Origin: Hymenopellis radicata
Taxonomy: Eukaryota; Basidiomycota; Agaricomycetes; Agaricales; Physalacriaceae
Length of the DNA: 64,000 bases
NCBI GenBank assembly: GCA_015501595.1
Contig: JADNRX010000168.1
Span: 1 to 64,000, forward strand
Direction: 5' to 3'
The position numbers and the translations under genes are program-made. Shown here piece after piece: positions 1 to 14,175 of this stretch (its first letter is position 1; every line of letters begins with the position of its first letter). Below the pieces are notes generated by a model. It was not told where the DNA came from. It made no database searches and worked only from the letters and a program-made list of their open reading frames with translations.

Positions 1-22
1 CGCCGTAAATGACAAACAAGCA

Positions 23-1324
23 TCAGAGCTTGCTTGAAACATCCACCCGCTTTCCGACCAATATGTCGAAGATAACATCCGCGAGTGCATCCGGAGCCTC
101 TTGTAGAATCTAACAATACAACAACTCAGACTTGATTTGGGAGACTGCAAAGAACCCACAAATGACCGCACTCCGGAACACGACTTATCGAGGCAAACTT
201 GCGACCATCGCGTAAAAGAGAATCTTGTTTCTCGCGCGCACTGCCAGACGATTGAATGTCAACGTTTTTGGTACACTGACCACTGGACTTACAACATATC
301 GTTTCGTTCACCATAAACGAGATGCACGGGCATATACTTGGAAGTCTTATCGAGCGCTCTAACAGCCGCAATACCATTTCCCGCATTCCGGAAAGGCGTG
401 GACTCCTCCTTCGGACTGCATCGCAAGGTGACGCCTCCACGTTCAGAATCCACCCTCAAACCATGCTCCTTGAGCGATTCATCAGTTCACCAGACGCATA
501 TAGCCATAGGCAGAAACGTACAACATAAACAGCCAACATACGCGCATCCCACATACTCCACGGAGCCCTCTTGGCCAGGTACTGATGTGCAGCCTCCTTG
601 CTCGGCCAATTATCTCTGCGTGCGGGGATAGTCATGACAGCGAGCTCGTAGATGGGCGTGTCGATGCCTGTCATGTCTTCGGTCCATATAGCTGGCTCGA
701 CCATAATGAGAGCGGCAAAGGGTGCTCGATCAGGATAGAAGGATGTAGATAGAGCTCTGGAGACTGTCTGTCAATAAAGTGTCAGTAGGGGAAGACAAGT
801 CGTACGCTGATGCGGCTCCGGCTGAGTGACCTATGAGGACAACTTTGTCCTTTGGATGTTTGGTGGGTCCTATATGGGTATTGTATAGTGTCGAACAGGC
901 ATCGGCGTAGTCCTCAATGGCTAGAATCTGCCAGTTGGCGCTTCTACTGGAAATGAGACGGACTGACTATATTCCCATCCATCCTTGGCTGTCGTCTCCC
1001 GGTTCAACTCGGCCGCTTCTCCATGAGTCTGCGCATCTATCGACCAGGCTTCGCGTATAAAGAATCCACTCTGTTCCGAGGCCAACAAGAAAAGACGTTG
1101 TATGGGGATCTCCCAGTGTTCTTTGTCTGAGCAGAACCACGTCAGATGTGGATTACGAATGATAGAATGCACGAACGAAATCCTGTGCCGTGAGTGAAGA
1201 CAAGTACAAGCGCTTCGCTGTCAGGAGGAACGGTTCGTTGAGGAGTGTATCTGTTGATGACAGACTTGAGAAGAGTGCCAGAGAGGCTGGTCTCGATGAG
1301 AAACTTCTGCATGTCCATCATCAT
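23..1324 (-). CDS. alpha/beta hydrolase with C-terminal peroxisomal signal SKL
   Basis: Alpha/beta-hydrolase-fold protein, about 330 residues in five or six exons. Visible pieces are HGTGFHKEHWE near the N-terminus (oxyanion/HG region), the nucleophile elbow VVLIGHSAGAA, the strand ALIMVEPAIW and a C-terminal GHL..QEAPDALADVIFDIL. Introns with GT..AG borders can be placed near 1143-1192, 925-971, 780-820 and about 110-150. The reading ends ...VDVSSKL-stop, a canonical PTS1 tripeptide, so a peroxisomal location is likely. Fungal relatives include hydrolases of the AKT2 host-toxin type, also reported to be peroxisomal; substrate cannot be told from sequence. The start at 1324 directly follows an in-frame stop, so an upstream exon could be missing. 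The junction after GHSAGAASA does not splice in a consistent phase by one base, possibly a sequence error. Confidence 0.72.
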
Positions 1325-1673
1325 CTAGTGAAAGCGTCGCAGACGGTGCGTTGCAAGCTCCGATTGAACATCGGCCAAACCATGTGGGGCAACGTTAACA
1401 TGCCCCCTGAACAAGTTGTTCCCGTCGTTCCCGACAGCGCCCACAAGATCTAGACCGAGGACGTTCAATGAATGAAGATGAATGTCAATGAGAAAACAAG
1501 TAACCGGGTGCAGCGCGAACGGTCCGGAGCGTGAAGGCCAGGGTCAGCCTTCGATTCCGTTCAAGTTTAGGCACTCAACACAATCCAATTCTACACAAGT
1601 AAGTATAATAATAACACGAATAGCAATACACAGCGATATACAACAAAAACATTCATTACTAGACCTACTACTC
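1325..1673. other. intergenic, no gene seen
   Basis: Short spacer between two minus-strand genes. It should hold the promoter of the hydrolase and the 3' end of the methyltransferase transcript. Small open frames exist on both strands, but none has recognisable protein character. Confidence 0.5.
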
Positions 1674-4600
1674 TTAGATGGCGGCACCCAAAAGCGTCTC
1701 GTCCATCTTAATCGCCTCAAACACATGAAATGTTCTGATATGCGTTTGCTCATATTTTGAATAGTCCGGGGGTGGTGGGACATGCATTGACGTTGCATTC
1801 GTCATGAAAGATTGTCTCGAAGTCGAGAAACTGGGAAGCGAAGCGATACTGTGAGCAGTGGACGATGCGTCGTCTGGAATCTCAAACTCTTGCGTGGGGG
1901 TGCCGCATTGGCGGGGCGTAGGTGGCACCGACTCGTCGGAGCCAGAATCAGTGTCCCATAGGATGTGGTCGCGAAGTTGTCTGTGAAGGGAATGAGTTCG
2001 AAGAAGGCAGGAATGTTAAGATGCGTCAACGAACATCTGGTATTCCTGAAGAGCATCACGTCCTTCAGAGGAAACAGAGGATACAGACCCCTGCGATCCA
2101 TGTCGCGAATGCCACGTCGAAGCCGGGTCGTGTGAACTGGCGGGTCTTGGTGAAACTAATGTCGGAGCAGAATGTATGAATTGCGGTGGGTTAAACGTTC
2201 GCGCAAGAACCTTGCAGAAGCAGCTATATGAGAATAATAACACCGTGAAATATTAAACACATACCCTTCGTACTCCCATAAAGACTCCTTCACTGCAGCC
2301 TCATCCACCTCCTCCTCATCGGCGATTTCTAGCGCATATTCCGCTAGAGAGTTTTTAAGCGATAGCAGCACCCGTGGATGCTTCAACGCATGCACTTCAA
2401 TCTCGGGTCCCGTCATAGGTACAAACGTAGACGGCCAGAGCATTAAACCTGGCGCATTTAGTAACGGATGCGTTCCCTCGTCCGTTGGAGCAGCAGAATG
2501 TCCCTCTTTGCCAGTCGCCTCGAATCCCGGATGAGGTGGCGCCAACGTCAAGTGCATAGTGCGTATTTCATTCGCATGTCCAAGCACCTGCTCCATCATG
2601 TCCACAATGAACTGCGTCGGACACAAATGAATCCCAAACTTCATATTGTGCATATGCTCGAACAGGGACTCCAATTCACGCGCTGCGCCAGCCTGATCAG
2701 TCCATTGATCAGCCTCGAAGTCGACAGGTACCACGGAGGTGGATGTCGATGGCGTGGGGTGTCGGCCAGACCGGCGCGTCCCGCTCAGTATCGGAGAATC
2801 AGACGGATCGACCTCGCCCTCCTCAGGGATCGTATCGTAAGGATGAGGTGCCTGTGGAGCACGACCATAAGGGAAAAATATATGGTCGTCTATCATCTCC
2901 AGGCGCCCGCCTACAGTGAGCACGCGACATGCCTCCTTCAGCACAAACTCCCACTTCTCAAAGGATATAGCATATGTCAAGCTCGCCATGCGCACCAGAT
3001 CAAAAGACTCGTCCGGGAATGGCAGTGCTTCCTGAAGACTAAGGTTTGGATGGGTTAGCTGGTTCGGCTACTAGAGATAAGAAAGAAACCACATACAAAT
3101 TCCCTCGCACGAACTGAATACTATCAAGGACACCGTGTTTGACGGCGGCAGAACGTAATGATCTGGTGATGTCGACCATATCGAAGCCTGTAACTCGAGT
3201 TCCGTAGCCTTTCCATGTCGCGGCGGCATCTAGGACCCAATCCCCTTGTCCACAACCAAGGTCGAGAACAGATACTGGAGGATTCGTCCCGTAATGATGG
3301 AAAGATGGACTGTCGCACGAATTCAACCGCCGTAACAGACTTGTGGTCAAGCGATCTCTGTAAATTTAGTTAAGTATCAAACAAGCAGACAACGGAAAAA
3401 ACTAACTGTTCCACTAGTATTCCGTCGTACGGGTCCAACGGGTAGACGTCTCGCTTCGTGGCGAAAGGCGTCGGCGTCCAGCTTGAACGAATAGACTCCT
3501 CGTATGGCCCAAAGCCAGATCCAATCAATGATACATCATCGAAAGAACGCCGCATTGGAGAATATGCATCAGCGCCTCCGAAATCAACGCTCGTGTGGAA
3601 AACTGGATCGGCCAGTTTCTTCTTCTTGTTGATTGGGATTCCCATGAAACGGGAACGCGAGGGTTCTCCTTCAGATAGTGCCACCTGTGCTGCTGATGAA
3701 CTGCCAGTACTGCTGGATTTGGACTTCTTCTTCGTTAGCGGCAATCTCAGCTTAGACGGTGGCCCACTCGGATGTGCCCGAGAGCGGGATGAAGGAAAGA
3801 CGAATCCAGACGAGATATCACTCGAAGTTCGCCGTGTTGGGGAAGTCGAGTTTACGGAGGAATTGCGCGGACGTACAGCAGGCTCCGGGGAGGAGGTAGG
3901 TGGATGGAGGTTGTGAACGGTGACGCCTGATGATCCACTTGTGGTGCTGGGCGACGAGGTACGTTGAGCTTCTTTGCCCTTATTCTTTTTAGACTTGAGT
4001 TTGAGTTTCGGAACTTTTCCCGACGCAGTCAAATTCGGGTGCGCTCGAGAACGAGAGGAAGGAAAAACGAATGCTTTAGGCGAGGTCTGGGACTCAGTCG
4101 AACCTGACGAAGAGGAGAACGTGGATGAAGGGGCATTGGCACGCAGAGAAGAGGGTGAGCTGTGCGAGGAGGCGAATGATCCAGACGAGGATGAACCGGA
4201 CTGCGATGTAGAATGTTCATCCAGAGTCGATAAGGAGGCCGACCTCGGTGACGACGGCGGTAGAGGGGAATGGCGCGGGGGTTGAACGCCGTGCGCGGTC
4301 GCATTGGGTCCCCGCGTTTGTAAAGCTTGGTCTACTGACGGCGATAATGACGACTCCATTCTCAGAGGCGATTGGGGCAAGGAAGTGCTGCCTGACGAAC
4401 GTCCGGAGAACATCTTCAGCGGAGACCTGAGTCGACTTTCATCAGCATTTATGGTGGGGGATGCAGGTCGGTCATGGTGAGCGGAAGGACTCCTGCTTCC
4501 GCTCGACAGCAGCGGATCAAAGGTATTTGACACAGATGGCGAGGGATTAGCGACGACGAAAGTCTGCACAGGAAGTATCTATCAGGATTTGTGAGTGGCG

Positions 4601-4748
4601 GAGGATGGACGCAAACTAACCGACTGTTTGATTGGCGGCGACGGAAGGCTGTTCCCGAGTGACGCGTTGGCGGTGCGGGAGTGTTTTTCGCGTCCTTAGA
4701 CGCCGCCTTGGCTAGCTTTTTACGTCCTGATGCTGCCCGGGAAGACAT
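1674..4748 (-). CDS. SAM-dependent methyltransferase with long Ser-rich N-terminus
   Basis: Large multi-exon gene. Exon 1 starts MSSRAASGRKKL at 4748. The next exon (to about 3412) is a 380-residue Ser/Pro-rich disordered region with repeated FVFPSSRSRAHP blocks. The catalytic domain follows: VSVLDLGCGQGDW (SAM-binding motif I), VTGFDMVDI (motif II acidic position), FDLVRMASLTYAI and LKEACRVLTVGGRLEMIDD. A long tail ends THIRTFHVFEAIKMDE at 1674. Introns fit at about 3362-3408, 3054-3094, 2223-2266 and 2000-2047. The core is a class I methyltransferase. The architecture resembles uncharacterised Agaricomycete proteins; the substrate is unknown. The first splice is uncertain: the best donor motif gives the wrong phase, and a weaker GTTTGC donor keeps frame. 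Confidence 0.75.
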
Positions 4749-5918
4749 CTGAAGGACAAGCACATTGAGATATCGTGTGAGCAGCTCGTGGCAAACACAC
4801 ACCTATGATGATGGGGACCTGAGCCACGTCGAGTTCTATCAGACCAGAGAAACCTCACGAGTTAAGCGAGACGGGTGTCGGGTGCAGGGATAAGAGGCTC
4901 GGGACCGCTACCAAGCGCGGGCTAGATAGAAGGATAGGACGGAGATCGTGACCTGAGAACAAACGCATAAGTAGTACTCAAGAAGCATCAGGTACAAATC
5001 GCGGTTACCCTCCGGGCTTATTGGCCAAGGACCGCCGAGCGAGTGTTTGCGACAAACCTTGAAAAGAACTGATGATGTGTCAATCGTTCAGTTCAGTTCA
5101 AGTCGTTACACGATGTGTGGATCCAACCACTGTTCACCGAAAGATATCTCGTTCCTCTTACACTAGTCCTTGACTAGTCCTGTGATGAATCCAGTGAACA
5201 TCCCAACGTCCAGGACATACGGGAAAGAGCCAACCGTAAGGGAGGGGCCGAGACGTGTCGTTGAAACCGATCCAAGTATACATATCGACATCGGTCGGCG
5301 GCATGCCATAGATAAGAGAATGAAAAAGACCCGCTGCATCCGAAAGATCCTGTGATCTGGCTCGTTATTTCCAATTCCAGAAAAGGCATTTGCCATCGCG
5401 GAAACGAGCCGGTTTGTTCTTGACAATCGTACTTGCGCTGTCGTATAACTAGCGCGGCCCTCGTTCTTGCGAGTCGGGATAAACTCTCTACAGGGACAAC
5501 GTTTGAGATGAAGATCTGAGGTTGTGGATGCCGACGACGTACACTTTGAATGCAGTACGGCTTCGAAGCAGTCACGGTCAGTCAAGCGTTCATCGCATGC
5601 GTAGTGGCGCGTACCTTTCCATGACGCCCGGTGCAGGCACGGATCTGCACCCGGATAAGTCTACCAGGATCTGGAGCGTTGTATACAATTGACTTCTCGT
5701 GCCTCCAGCGGTAAAAGCGCGGGAGGACACGCTCCTTAGGTTCAGGATCATTATACACGTCCAACAGTAGATCATCAACGTCCATGCCGAGCACTGAGCA
5801 CTCTGTCTGATGGCAAGTACGTTGTAACTTCAGAAAGCTCGCAAGCAATATTGTCGTCGCTGTCGTAAAAGGAAGGCGGTTCGTTCGTTTTGCTGGGCGT
5901 GGGAAAGAATTCTTGCGC

Positions 5919-5924
5919 TTATCT
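5919..5924 (-). promoter_or_regulatory. GATA-factor site (TTATCT) upstream of ammonium transporter
   Basis: The complement reads AGATAA, the consensus bound by fungal nitrogen-regulatory GATA factors (AreA/Nit2/Gat1 type). It lies 191 bp before the transporter ATG. A second identical site lies exactly 100 bp further on. Function is inferred from the gene context. Confidence 0.4.
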
Positions 5925-6018
5925 TTGCCATGTTGTCAAACCGAAGTCGGGTTGATGTAGATGGGCGGCCTATTGCCTATCAATCACCGGTGGCTGGGAA
6001 TTTGATTCACGACTGTAC

Positions 6019-6024
6019 TTATCT
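6019..6024 (-). promoter_or_regulatory. second GATA-factor site (TTATCT)
   Basis: Second AGATAA on the minus strand, 18 bp before a TATA-like element and 91 bp before the transporter start. Paired GATA sites are usual in nitrogen-repressed permease promoters. Confidence 0.45.
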
Positions 6025-6041
6025 GCGCTCGGAATGCCGCG

Positions 6042-6050
6042 TATATAATA
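6042..6050 (+). promoter_or_regulatory. TATA-like box of ammonium transporter
   Basis: TATATAATA lies 65 bp before the ATG at 6115, a normal distance for a fungal TATA element with a short leader. Confidence 0.5.
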
Positions 6051-6114
6051 ACCTGGGCACCTCCCTTCGCACTCAACCTTTGCCGCCCGTTTCCTCCATC
6101 AATCCTCTGCAAAG

Positions 6115-7925
6115 ATGGTCGAAGTAGCTTATGATGCTTGTAAGTACCTTTGTCACTCCCGTATCACTATTCACCGTTGATCACTGTGCAGCGGGGAGTC
6201 TTCTGGTTGATGATGCAGGAGAAACTGTCGTCTACAACCCTGGCGATATTGCTTGGGTTTTGGCGTCCACCGCTCTCGTGTGGATAATGGTGCCAGGAGT
6301 TGGATTTTTCTATTCTGGTCTCCTGAGGCGCGTTATCCGAACGTTGTCGTTGTGGAATTTGACAGCTCACAACTATACAGGCGGAAAAATGCTCTCTCCA
6401 TGATATATCTGAGCATGATGACTATAGCTGTCGTCTCCTTCCAATGGTTCTTCTGGGGTTTCTCTCTGACATTCAGTGACACTGGAAGCAAATTTATTGG
6501 CAACTTGAGTATGTTCATTTCTACCGACTTTTTTTTCTCGCGCTGAGCTCGTTCTACAGAACACTTTGGTCTCAAAGGTGTCCTGGAACAGCCTTCAATC
6601 GGAAGCAGCAAAATACCGTCCATTGTCTTCTGTGTTTACCAACTCATGTTCGCTATCATCACGTACGTCTGAACTCTGCTTATTGATGTTTAACTGATCT
6701 GGGTTAAAAGTCCCATGCTCGCTATTGGTGGCTTCGCTGAACGCGCACATTTGGGACCAATGCTGGCTTTCGTCTTCGCATGGTCTACGCTAGTCTACGA
6801 TCCGATTGCATGCTGGACGTGGAACTCGAACGGCTGGTCATTCGTTCTTGGCGGTTTGGATTTTGCTGGAGGCACTCCCGTGCATATCTCTTCGGGAACT
6901 GCGGCCCTAGCCATATCTATCTACCTTGGCAAGCGCCGCGGCTACGGAACGGAAGCTTTGGCCTATAAACCACACAACACGACTTACGTTGTCATTGGGA
7001 CGCTGTTCCTGTGGTTTGGTTGGTTCGGATTCAATGGAGGCTCGGCTTTGGCCGCAAACATGCGGGCTGCACAAGCTTGTATTGTCACTAACTTAGCGGC
7101 GAGTGTTGGCGGTTTGACTTGGATGCTTTGGGTAGGCTTGACGTCCCGTTTACCCGATCTACTACCATTAATATTCGTTCCTAAGGATTATCGTATTGAG
7201 AGAAAATGGTCAGCTGTTGGGTTCTGCTCTGGTGCTATAGCAGGACTGGTAGCTATTACACCAGGGTCCGGTTTCGTTGGTTCCCGTGAGTTGTCTAATT
7301 TCCCAGTCTTATCTACGGAGAACTCACGCATGTTACCAGCCGCTGCTGTGCTCTTCGGCTTCATGGCTGGCACCATCTGCAACTTCGCCACCCAAATCAA
7401 GTTCTTTGCTGGCTACGACGATTCGCTCGATGTACTTTGTTTCTCACCTATGTGAAAGTCGTTATCTGACCTCCTATACTAACAGGTCTTCGCATCGCAT
7501 GGCGTTGGAGGAGTCGTCGGAAATATCCTGACAGCCCTATTCGCCCAGAAAAGCGTAGCACATTTTGATGGATTTACCGAGATACCTGGTGGATGGTTAG
7601 ACCGCCACTGGGTACAGCTTGCATGGCACCTTGCTGACTCGGCTGCCGGCCTAGGTTACTCTTTTGCTATGACTGTGAGTAGCTTGTCGTGTCCAAGTAT
7701 CCTCCTAATCTGTCGTAGACCCTCATTCTGTGGATCATGCATTACATTCCCGGACTTCGTCTACGCGTATCGGAGGAAGTCGAAGCAGCTGGCATCGACG
7801 AGTCTGATATGGGCGAGTTCGCTTACGATTATGTCGGCTTCGACGTTCCCTTCACTTCCGCCGTGTCCGAACAACGAGATCCTGAAAATCAATACCTGAA
7901 AGAGCGCAGCTCGAGTGGACACTGA
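6115..7925 (+). CDS. AMT/MEP/Rh-family ammonium transporter
   Basis: Polytopic plasma-membrane ammonium permease of about 480 residues in at least eight exons. The start MVEVAYDA lies in a 25-nt first exon (6115-6139). Conserved segments follow in order: NPGDIAWVLASTALVWIMVP, GVGFFYSGLLRRKNALSM, VVSFQWFFWGFSLTFS, GGFAERAHLGPM (the AMT signature GGFAER), DFAGGTPVHISSG (second AMT signature), FLWFGWFGFNGGSAL, ASHGVGGVVGNILTALFA and a C-terminal cytosolic tail from about 7735 to the stop. The pore His pair is seen in TPVHISSG and FASHGVGG. Introns such as 7288-7340 and 7434-7484 are in frame, so unspliced reading gives spurious inserts. The second intron fits best with a GC donor. Two upstream GATA sites suggest nitrogen control. 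Confidence 0.95.
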
Positions 7926-8371
7926 TACCTTCAAACTTTATTTACCCCCTGTACGCCTTCCTTCATCGTCTTATTTATAACCATATTTCTTGTTGTTGTC
8001 TTTCTCCTTACGCACTTCGAACGACGTAGAACCTAATGTACTGCATACCTACCATTAGCATATCTTGCATTCACATTCCTTTCAATCACGATAACAACTT
8101 CAAGTCCACAAGGTAAGATCCACCCTACACATGGCAGAAGTCGTGCTATTTTCGCTACAACAGTTTGAAGCATACGGTAGAATGATGTCATGACTGATTC
8201 AGTTGCAATGCACACGAAACACTGACGCATTGATGAGTGAATGGGACATGCAGATCAACACGCGAGTGCGTGCTCATTAGGGTCTTCGCGCCAACTTTGA
8301 AATTACGGCGCGGAAGAACGTAAGGGACTTGTCTTCGTGGTGTCTCAGTGTCAGGAATGAGGCCAAGCAAT
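7926..8371. other. convergent intergenic region
   Basis: Spacer between the transporter stop (+) and the Nudix stop (-), so it should contain the 3' ends of both transcripts. No gene or repeat seen. Confidence 0.5.
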
Positions 8372-9202
8372 TCAATATAAGAAGAGCATGATAAAACGTA
8401 GGTCTGGAAAGAACCATGAGCTGGGACGAACGAGCGAGCTGTATTGGGTCGGTTTAGAAAGCGCCGTGATGGAACAAAGATCAGTCCCACATTCATTCTT
8501 CTGGTCCCTGTGCCCGCTGGATGGCGTGGCCTGTTGAGCATACAGCGCCGCCTGACGAAGAAGCTGCTTGTCAGAGTCGAAGGTGAGCAACGCCATCGCA
8601 TCGTCAATTTCGAAAAGACCAGACTCCTCGAACCCCTCCGCGTGCATGTGCGATCCCACTCTCGGACCTGCTTCTGCTCCTTCAGGTTCCTCTATCACCG
8701 CCACATACCAGAATATCAGCTTCACGTTATTCCGCGTCTTCAGTGGTCTGATGGTAACACAGAAAGGTTCTGTGCTGTTTGGAGCGATTCTTGGAGTATC
8801 ATTCTGGTGCGCCAAACCAGCGACAGAAGATGAAATGGTGGCACGCGTGGGTAATTCGGGAATTTCTAGGAGCCTGCACGGATAGCCAGTTTCCTCCAAG
8901 GTTTCGCGAATAGCGGTAGCAGCTAGGTCCTCGCCTTCGTCTTTACGGCCTTTGGCCAGGAGCCATTCGTCCCGATTCTTGGTGTAGTGGACGAGACATA
9001 CTTTGAGGGGCGACTTGCCTCTGATGAAGAAAGCGACAGCACCAGCAGCAAGGACGAATTCCTTGGAAGAGTGTTGTGTTTGCTTAGGATATCTTGAATC
9101 TATTCCGCACGTAAGTATGTTCCGGTTCATGAAGAAGCGCACACTACATACGTGATATGTTCCAGAAGTTGCTGTAAGCCCACTGAGCAAGGAGAAGGCC
9201 AA
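8372..9202 (-). CDS. Nudix hydrolase
   Basis: Nudix-fold pyrophosphohydrolase. The full Nudix box GRKDEGEDLAATAIRETLEE followed by TGY fits GX5EX7REUXEEXGU, with the metal-binding Glu residues present. Before it come AAGAVAFFIRG and KVCLVHYTKNRDEWLLAKG, the usual N-terminal half of the fold. The C-terminal half has FWYVAVIEE and LTFDSDKQLLRQA. Substrate is not predictable from the box. The start is uncertain: the open frame runs to 9202, but the domain begins near SKEFVLAAGAV (about 9060), and a first intron may sit near 9100-9150. The last 45 residues are not conserved-looking. Confidence 0.85.
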   Translation of the reverse strand: MAFSLLSGLTATSGTYHVCSVRFFMNRNILTCGIDSRYPKQTQHSSKEFVLAAGAVAFFIRGKSPLKVCLVHYTKNRDEWLLAKGRKDEGEDLAATAIRETLEETGYPCRLLEIPELPTRATISSSVAGLAHQNDTPRIAPNSTEPFCVTIRPLKTRNNVKLIFWYVAVIEEPEGAEAGPRVGSHMHAEGFEESGLFEIDDAMALLTFDSDKQLLRQAALYAQQATPSSGHRDQKNECGTDLCSITALSKPTQYSSLVRPSSWFFPDLRFIMLFLY

Positions 9203-11971
<2,769 letters not shown>

Positions 11972-12236
11972 TACCTTTTATATAAGTTAGTTATTGAGTG
12001 ATGGGTGTATGATACCATATTTTATTACAGTACAGCTTAGTGGAAAGAGACATAATGGACTGGGCCCATTTCATCTCTAGGACTTTGTCGGACGCGCCTT
12101 TTTGAACGCGTAGGATGGTTTACGTTATGTGACATCACCGCATGCTTACCGCTGCCCGCAGACACTCCGCTCTGTCATTGCTTGCGTCTTACCACCATCT
12201 GCCAACTACAACCTTCGTACTTTCTGGATTCCATCC

Positions 12237-14175
12237 ATGAATTCCAATGAATTAAAGTCGGTTTCGCGGGCCACGAGCATATCCCGCGCGTCAACGATTT
12301 CACGGAACCAAAGTCTCATCAAGAAGAATGTAGCGCCTCATGACTTGCGACCGAGCGACATACTTATCGAGCGTTTCGTGGCCTGGAAAGCCATTGTCAA
12401 GCAGCTCATCGCCTATTTCGAGGTATTTCCTGCCCTTCGGCGTCAGACATGGCGCTTACATGCTGTAGGGCGTCGCGGATATAGAGAATAACACGGCTAA
12501 GGAGATGACGAAGCTGGGAGCTGTCATTCAAGTCCCTTTCCGCGCCGGAAATCAGTTCCTAGGTGAAGGCGGTCTACAGGTATGTCCTAGGTTTCTAGTT
12601 CACCAATATGCTCAATATTCGGGCAGGATATTTTCTACGCCATCAGAGACAAGACACGCGTCATCGCCGACCAGCATGCTAATCTGGGTCGGACGATTGA
12701 CAGCTCGATTGTGCAACACCTTCAGAAGCTAAGAACAGAGATCAAGGCTCATATCAAGGTGCGGCTGCAGTCGGTCTGACTTGTATGACAGGTTCTGACC
12801 AAGTCGACAGAACGTGCAAAATGACACCGGAAAGTTAGCCACCTCTGTGGCCAAGGAACGGGAGCTCTCTACCAAATTGATTGCCGATTTGTCAAACAGT
12901 ATATCCACATTCACGAATACCCCCATGAGCGTCACGTCCAAGACCGATCCGTAAGTCTCCCCATCCAGGATTATTCGCGTCTGATTGCCCGTTGTTTAGA
13001 TACGTTACAAACGCTGCCGTCATGCGTCAACTGACGAAGCAGGTCCACGAAGAGAACCTTTTACAGAAGAGCATCATCATCATGCAACAGAATAGTGCTC
13101 ATTTCGAGGAAGGCATCGTGCGGGCTATTCAAAGCGCGTGGCAAACATTCGATGAGTGGCAGTCTCGTATGAGCGCCAGTGTTCAAGATACATGGCGCGT
13201 CCTCGGTGGCGAAATGGCAGAGTTGGCTCCAGACCGTGAATGGCTCACCTTTAGCGCAAGAAGCGACCATCTCTTGGATCCGGAGACTCCTCTGAGAAAC
13301 CCTGAAACCATCATGTACCCGAGCAAAGATGACTCCAGTGTACTTGCTGTTCATACTGGCCTTATGGAACGAAAGAAGAGGTTTACGAGAACATACCGGG
13401 AAAGCTATTTTGTTCTAACCCCCGCTGGGTGAGACTTTTTTCTCATCGTTGCCTTTCCTTTAAACTTATGTACATTTCCCAGCTTCTTACACGAATACGC
13501 CAGCTCTGACGAGAGAGAAGCACAAACACCAATGTTTTCCTTGTTCTTGCCTGCCTGCACTTTGGGTCCTCCGAGTTCCAACAAGAGTAAAAGTCACAAA
13601 TTCCATATCGAAGGCAGGACAGACGGCCTAGGCACAACGAAAACTGGCAGCATTCGGGCACGACTTGGAGGAAGCGATCATGCGTGGAGTTTCCGATCGA
13701 GGAGTAGAGAGGACATGATGGAGTGGTGGAACGACATTCGGATGTTATGCGCCCGATACCTCGTCGCAAGCGAGCAGATGGAACGAAGTGGTCCAGTCGC
13801 TGCCGCCGTACGAGCAGCTGGGTACGTTAGCGAAGAGGAGGAAAGCGAGGAAGAAGAAGGAAGCAGTGTCGAAGAGGAAGAGGAAGACGAGTACGAGGAT
13901 GTTGCTAATGGTGACACCGAGGAGCCGCCAAGCTATACACACCCTCCTCACCACGAACTTGTTGATAAGAATGGGTACCCGGTGAGTCCACATGAAACCC
14001 TCTGAAACGGCATTGTAACTCGGTCCGTTCTTAGGTTGACAAGAAAGAGGGTGCTGATATCGGGAGACGCCCAAGTAAGAGGCAGATGGAGAAAGCACCA
14101 GAGGGTCAACCTCCACACGGACATGAGCATGATACGAAACAAACGGTCGAGAGCAAGTTTACGGAAGAACTTTGA
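12237..14175 (+). CDS. Slm1/Slm2-type BAR and PH domain protein
   Basis: Protein of roughly 560 residues in about seven exons, starting MNSNELKSVSRATSIS. Residues about 40-280 (FVAWKAIVKQLIAYFE ... VHEENLLQKSIIIMQQ) form a helical F-BAR-like region. A PH domain follows (THTGLMERKKRF style opening in LAVHTGLMERKKRFTRTYRE, YFVLTPAGFLHEYAS, ending WSFRSRSREDMMEWWNDIRML). The tail is very acidic (EEEESEEEEGSS), and a last exon after the intron at 13982-14034 ends VESKFTEEL-stop. In yeast Slm1/Slm2 bind PI(4,5)P2 at eisosomes and activate TORC2; the same role is inferred here. Confidence 0.85.

Larger units (their letters stand above)
4749..6114. other. intergenic: divergent promoter region, possible small ORFs
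   Basis: About 1.4 kb between the methyltransferase start and the ammonium transporter start, so it acts as promoter for both. On the minus strand 5582-5848 and 5163-5585 are open (one begins MDVDDLLLDVYNDPE after an internal ATG), but they match no family I know and do not join cleanly. The transporter-proximal part carries GATA and TATA motifs, listed separately. Confidence 0.4.

Noticed and set aside
5163..5848. Pair of minus-strand frames before the ammonium transporter
   Set aside because: They overlap in different phases and do not join by a credible intron; no family resemblance.
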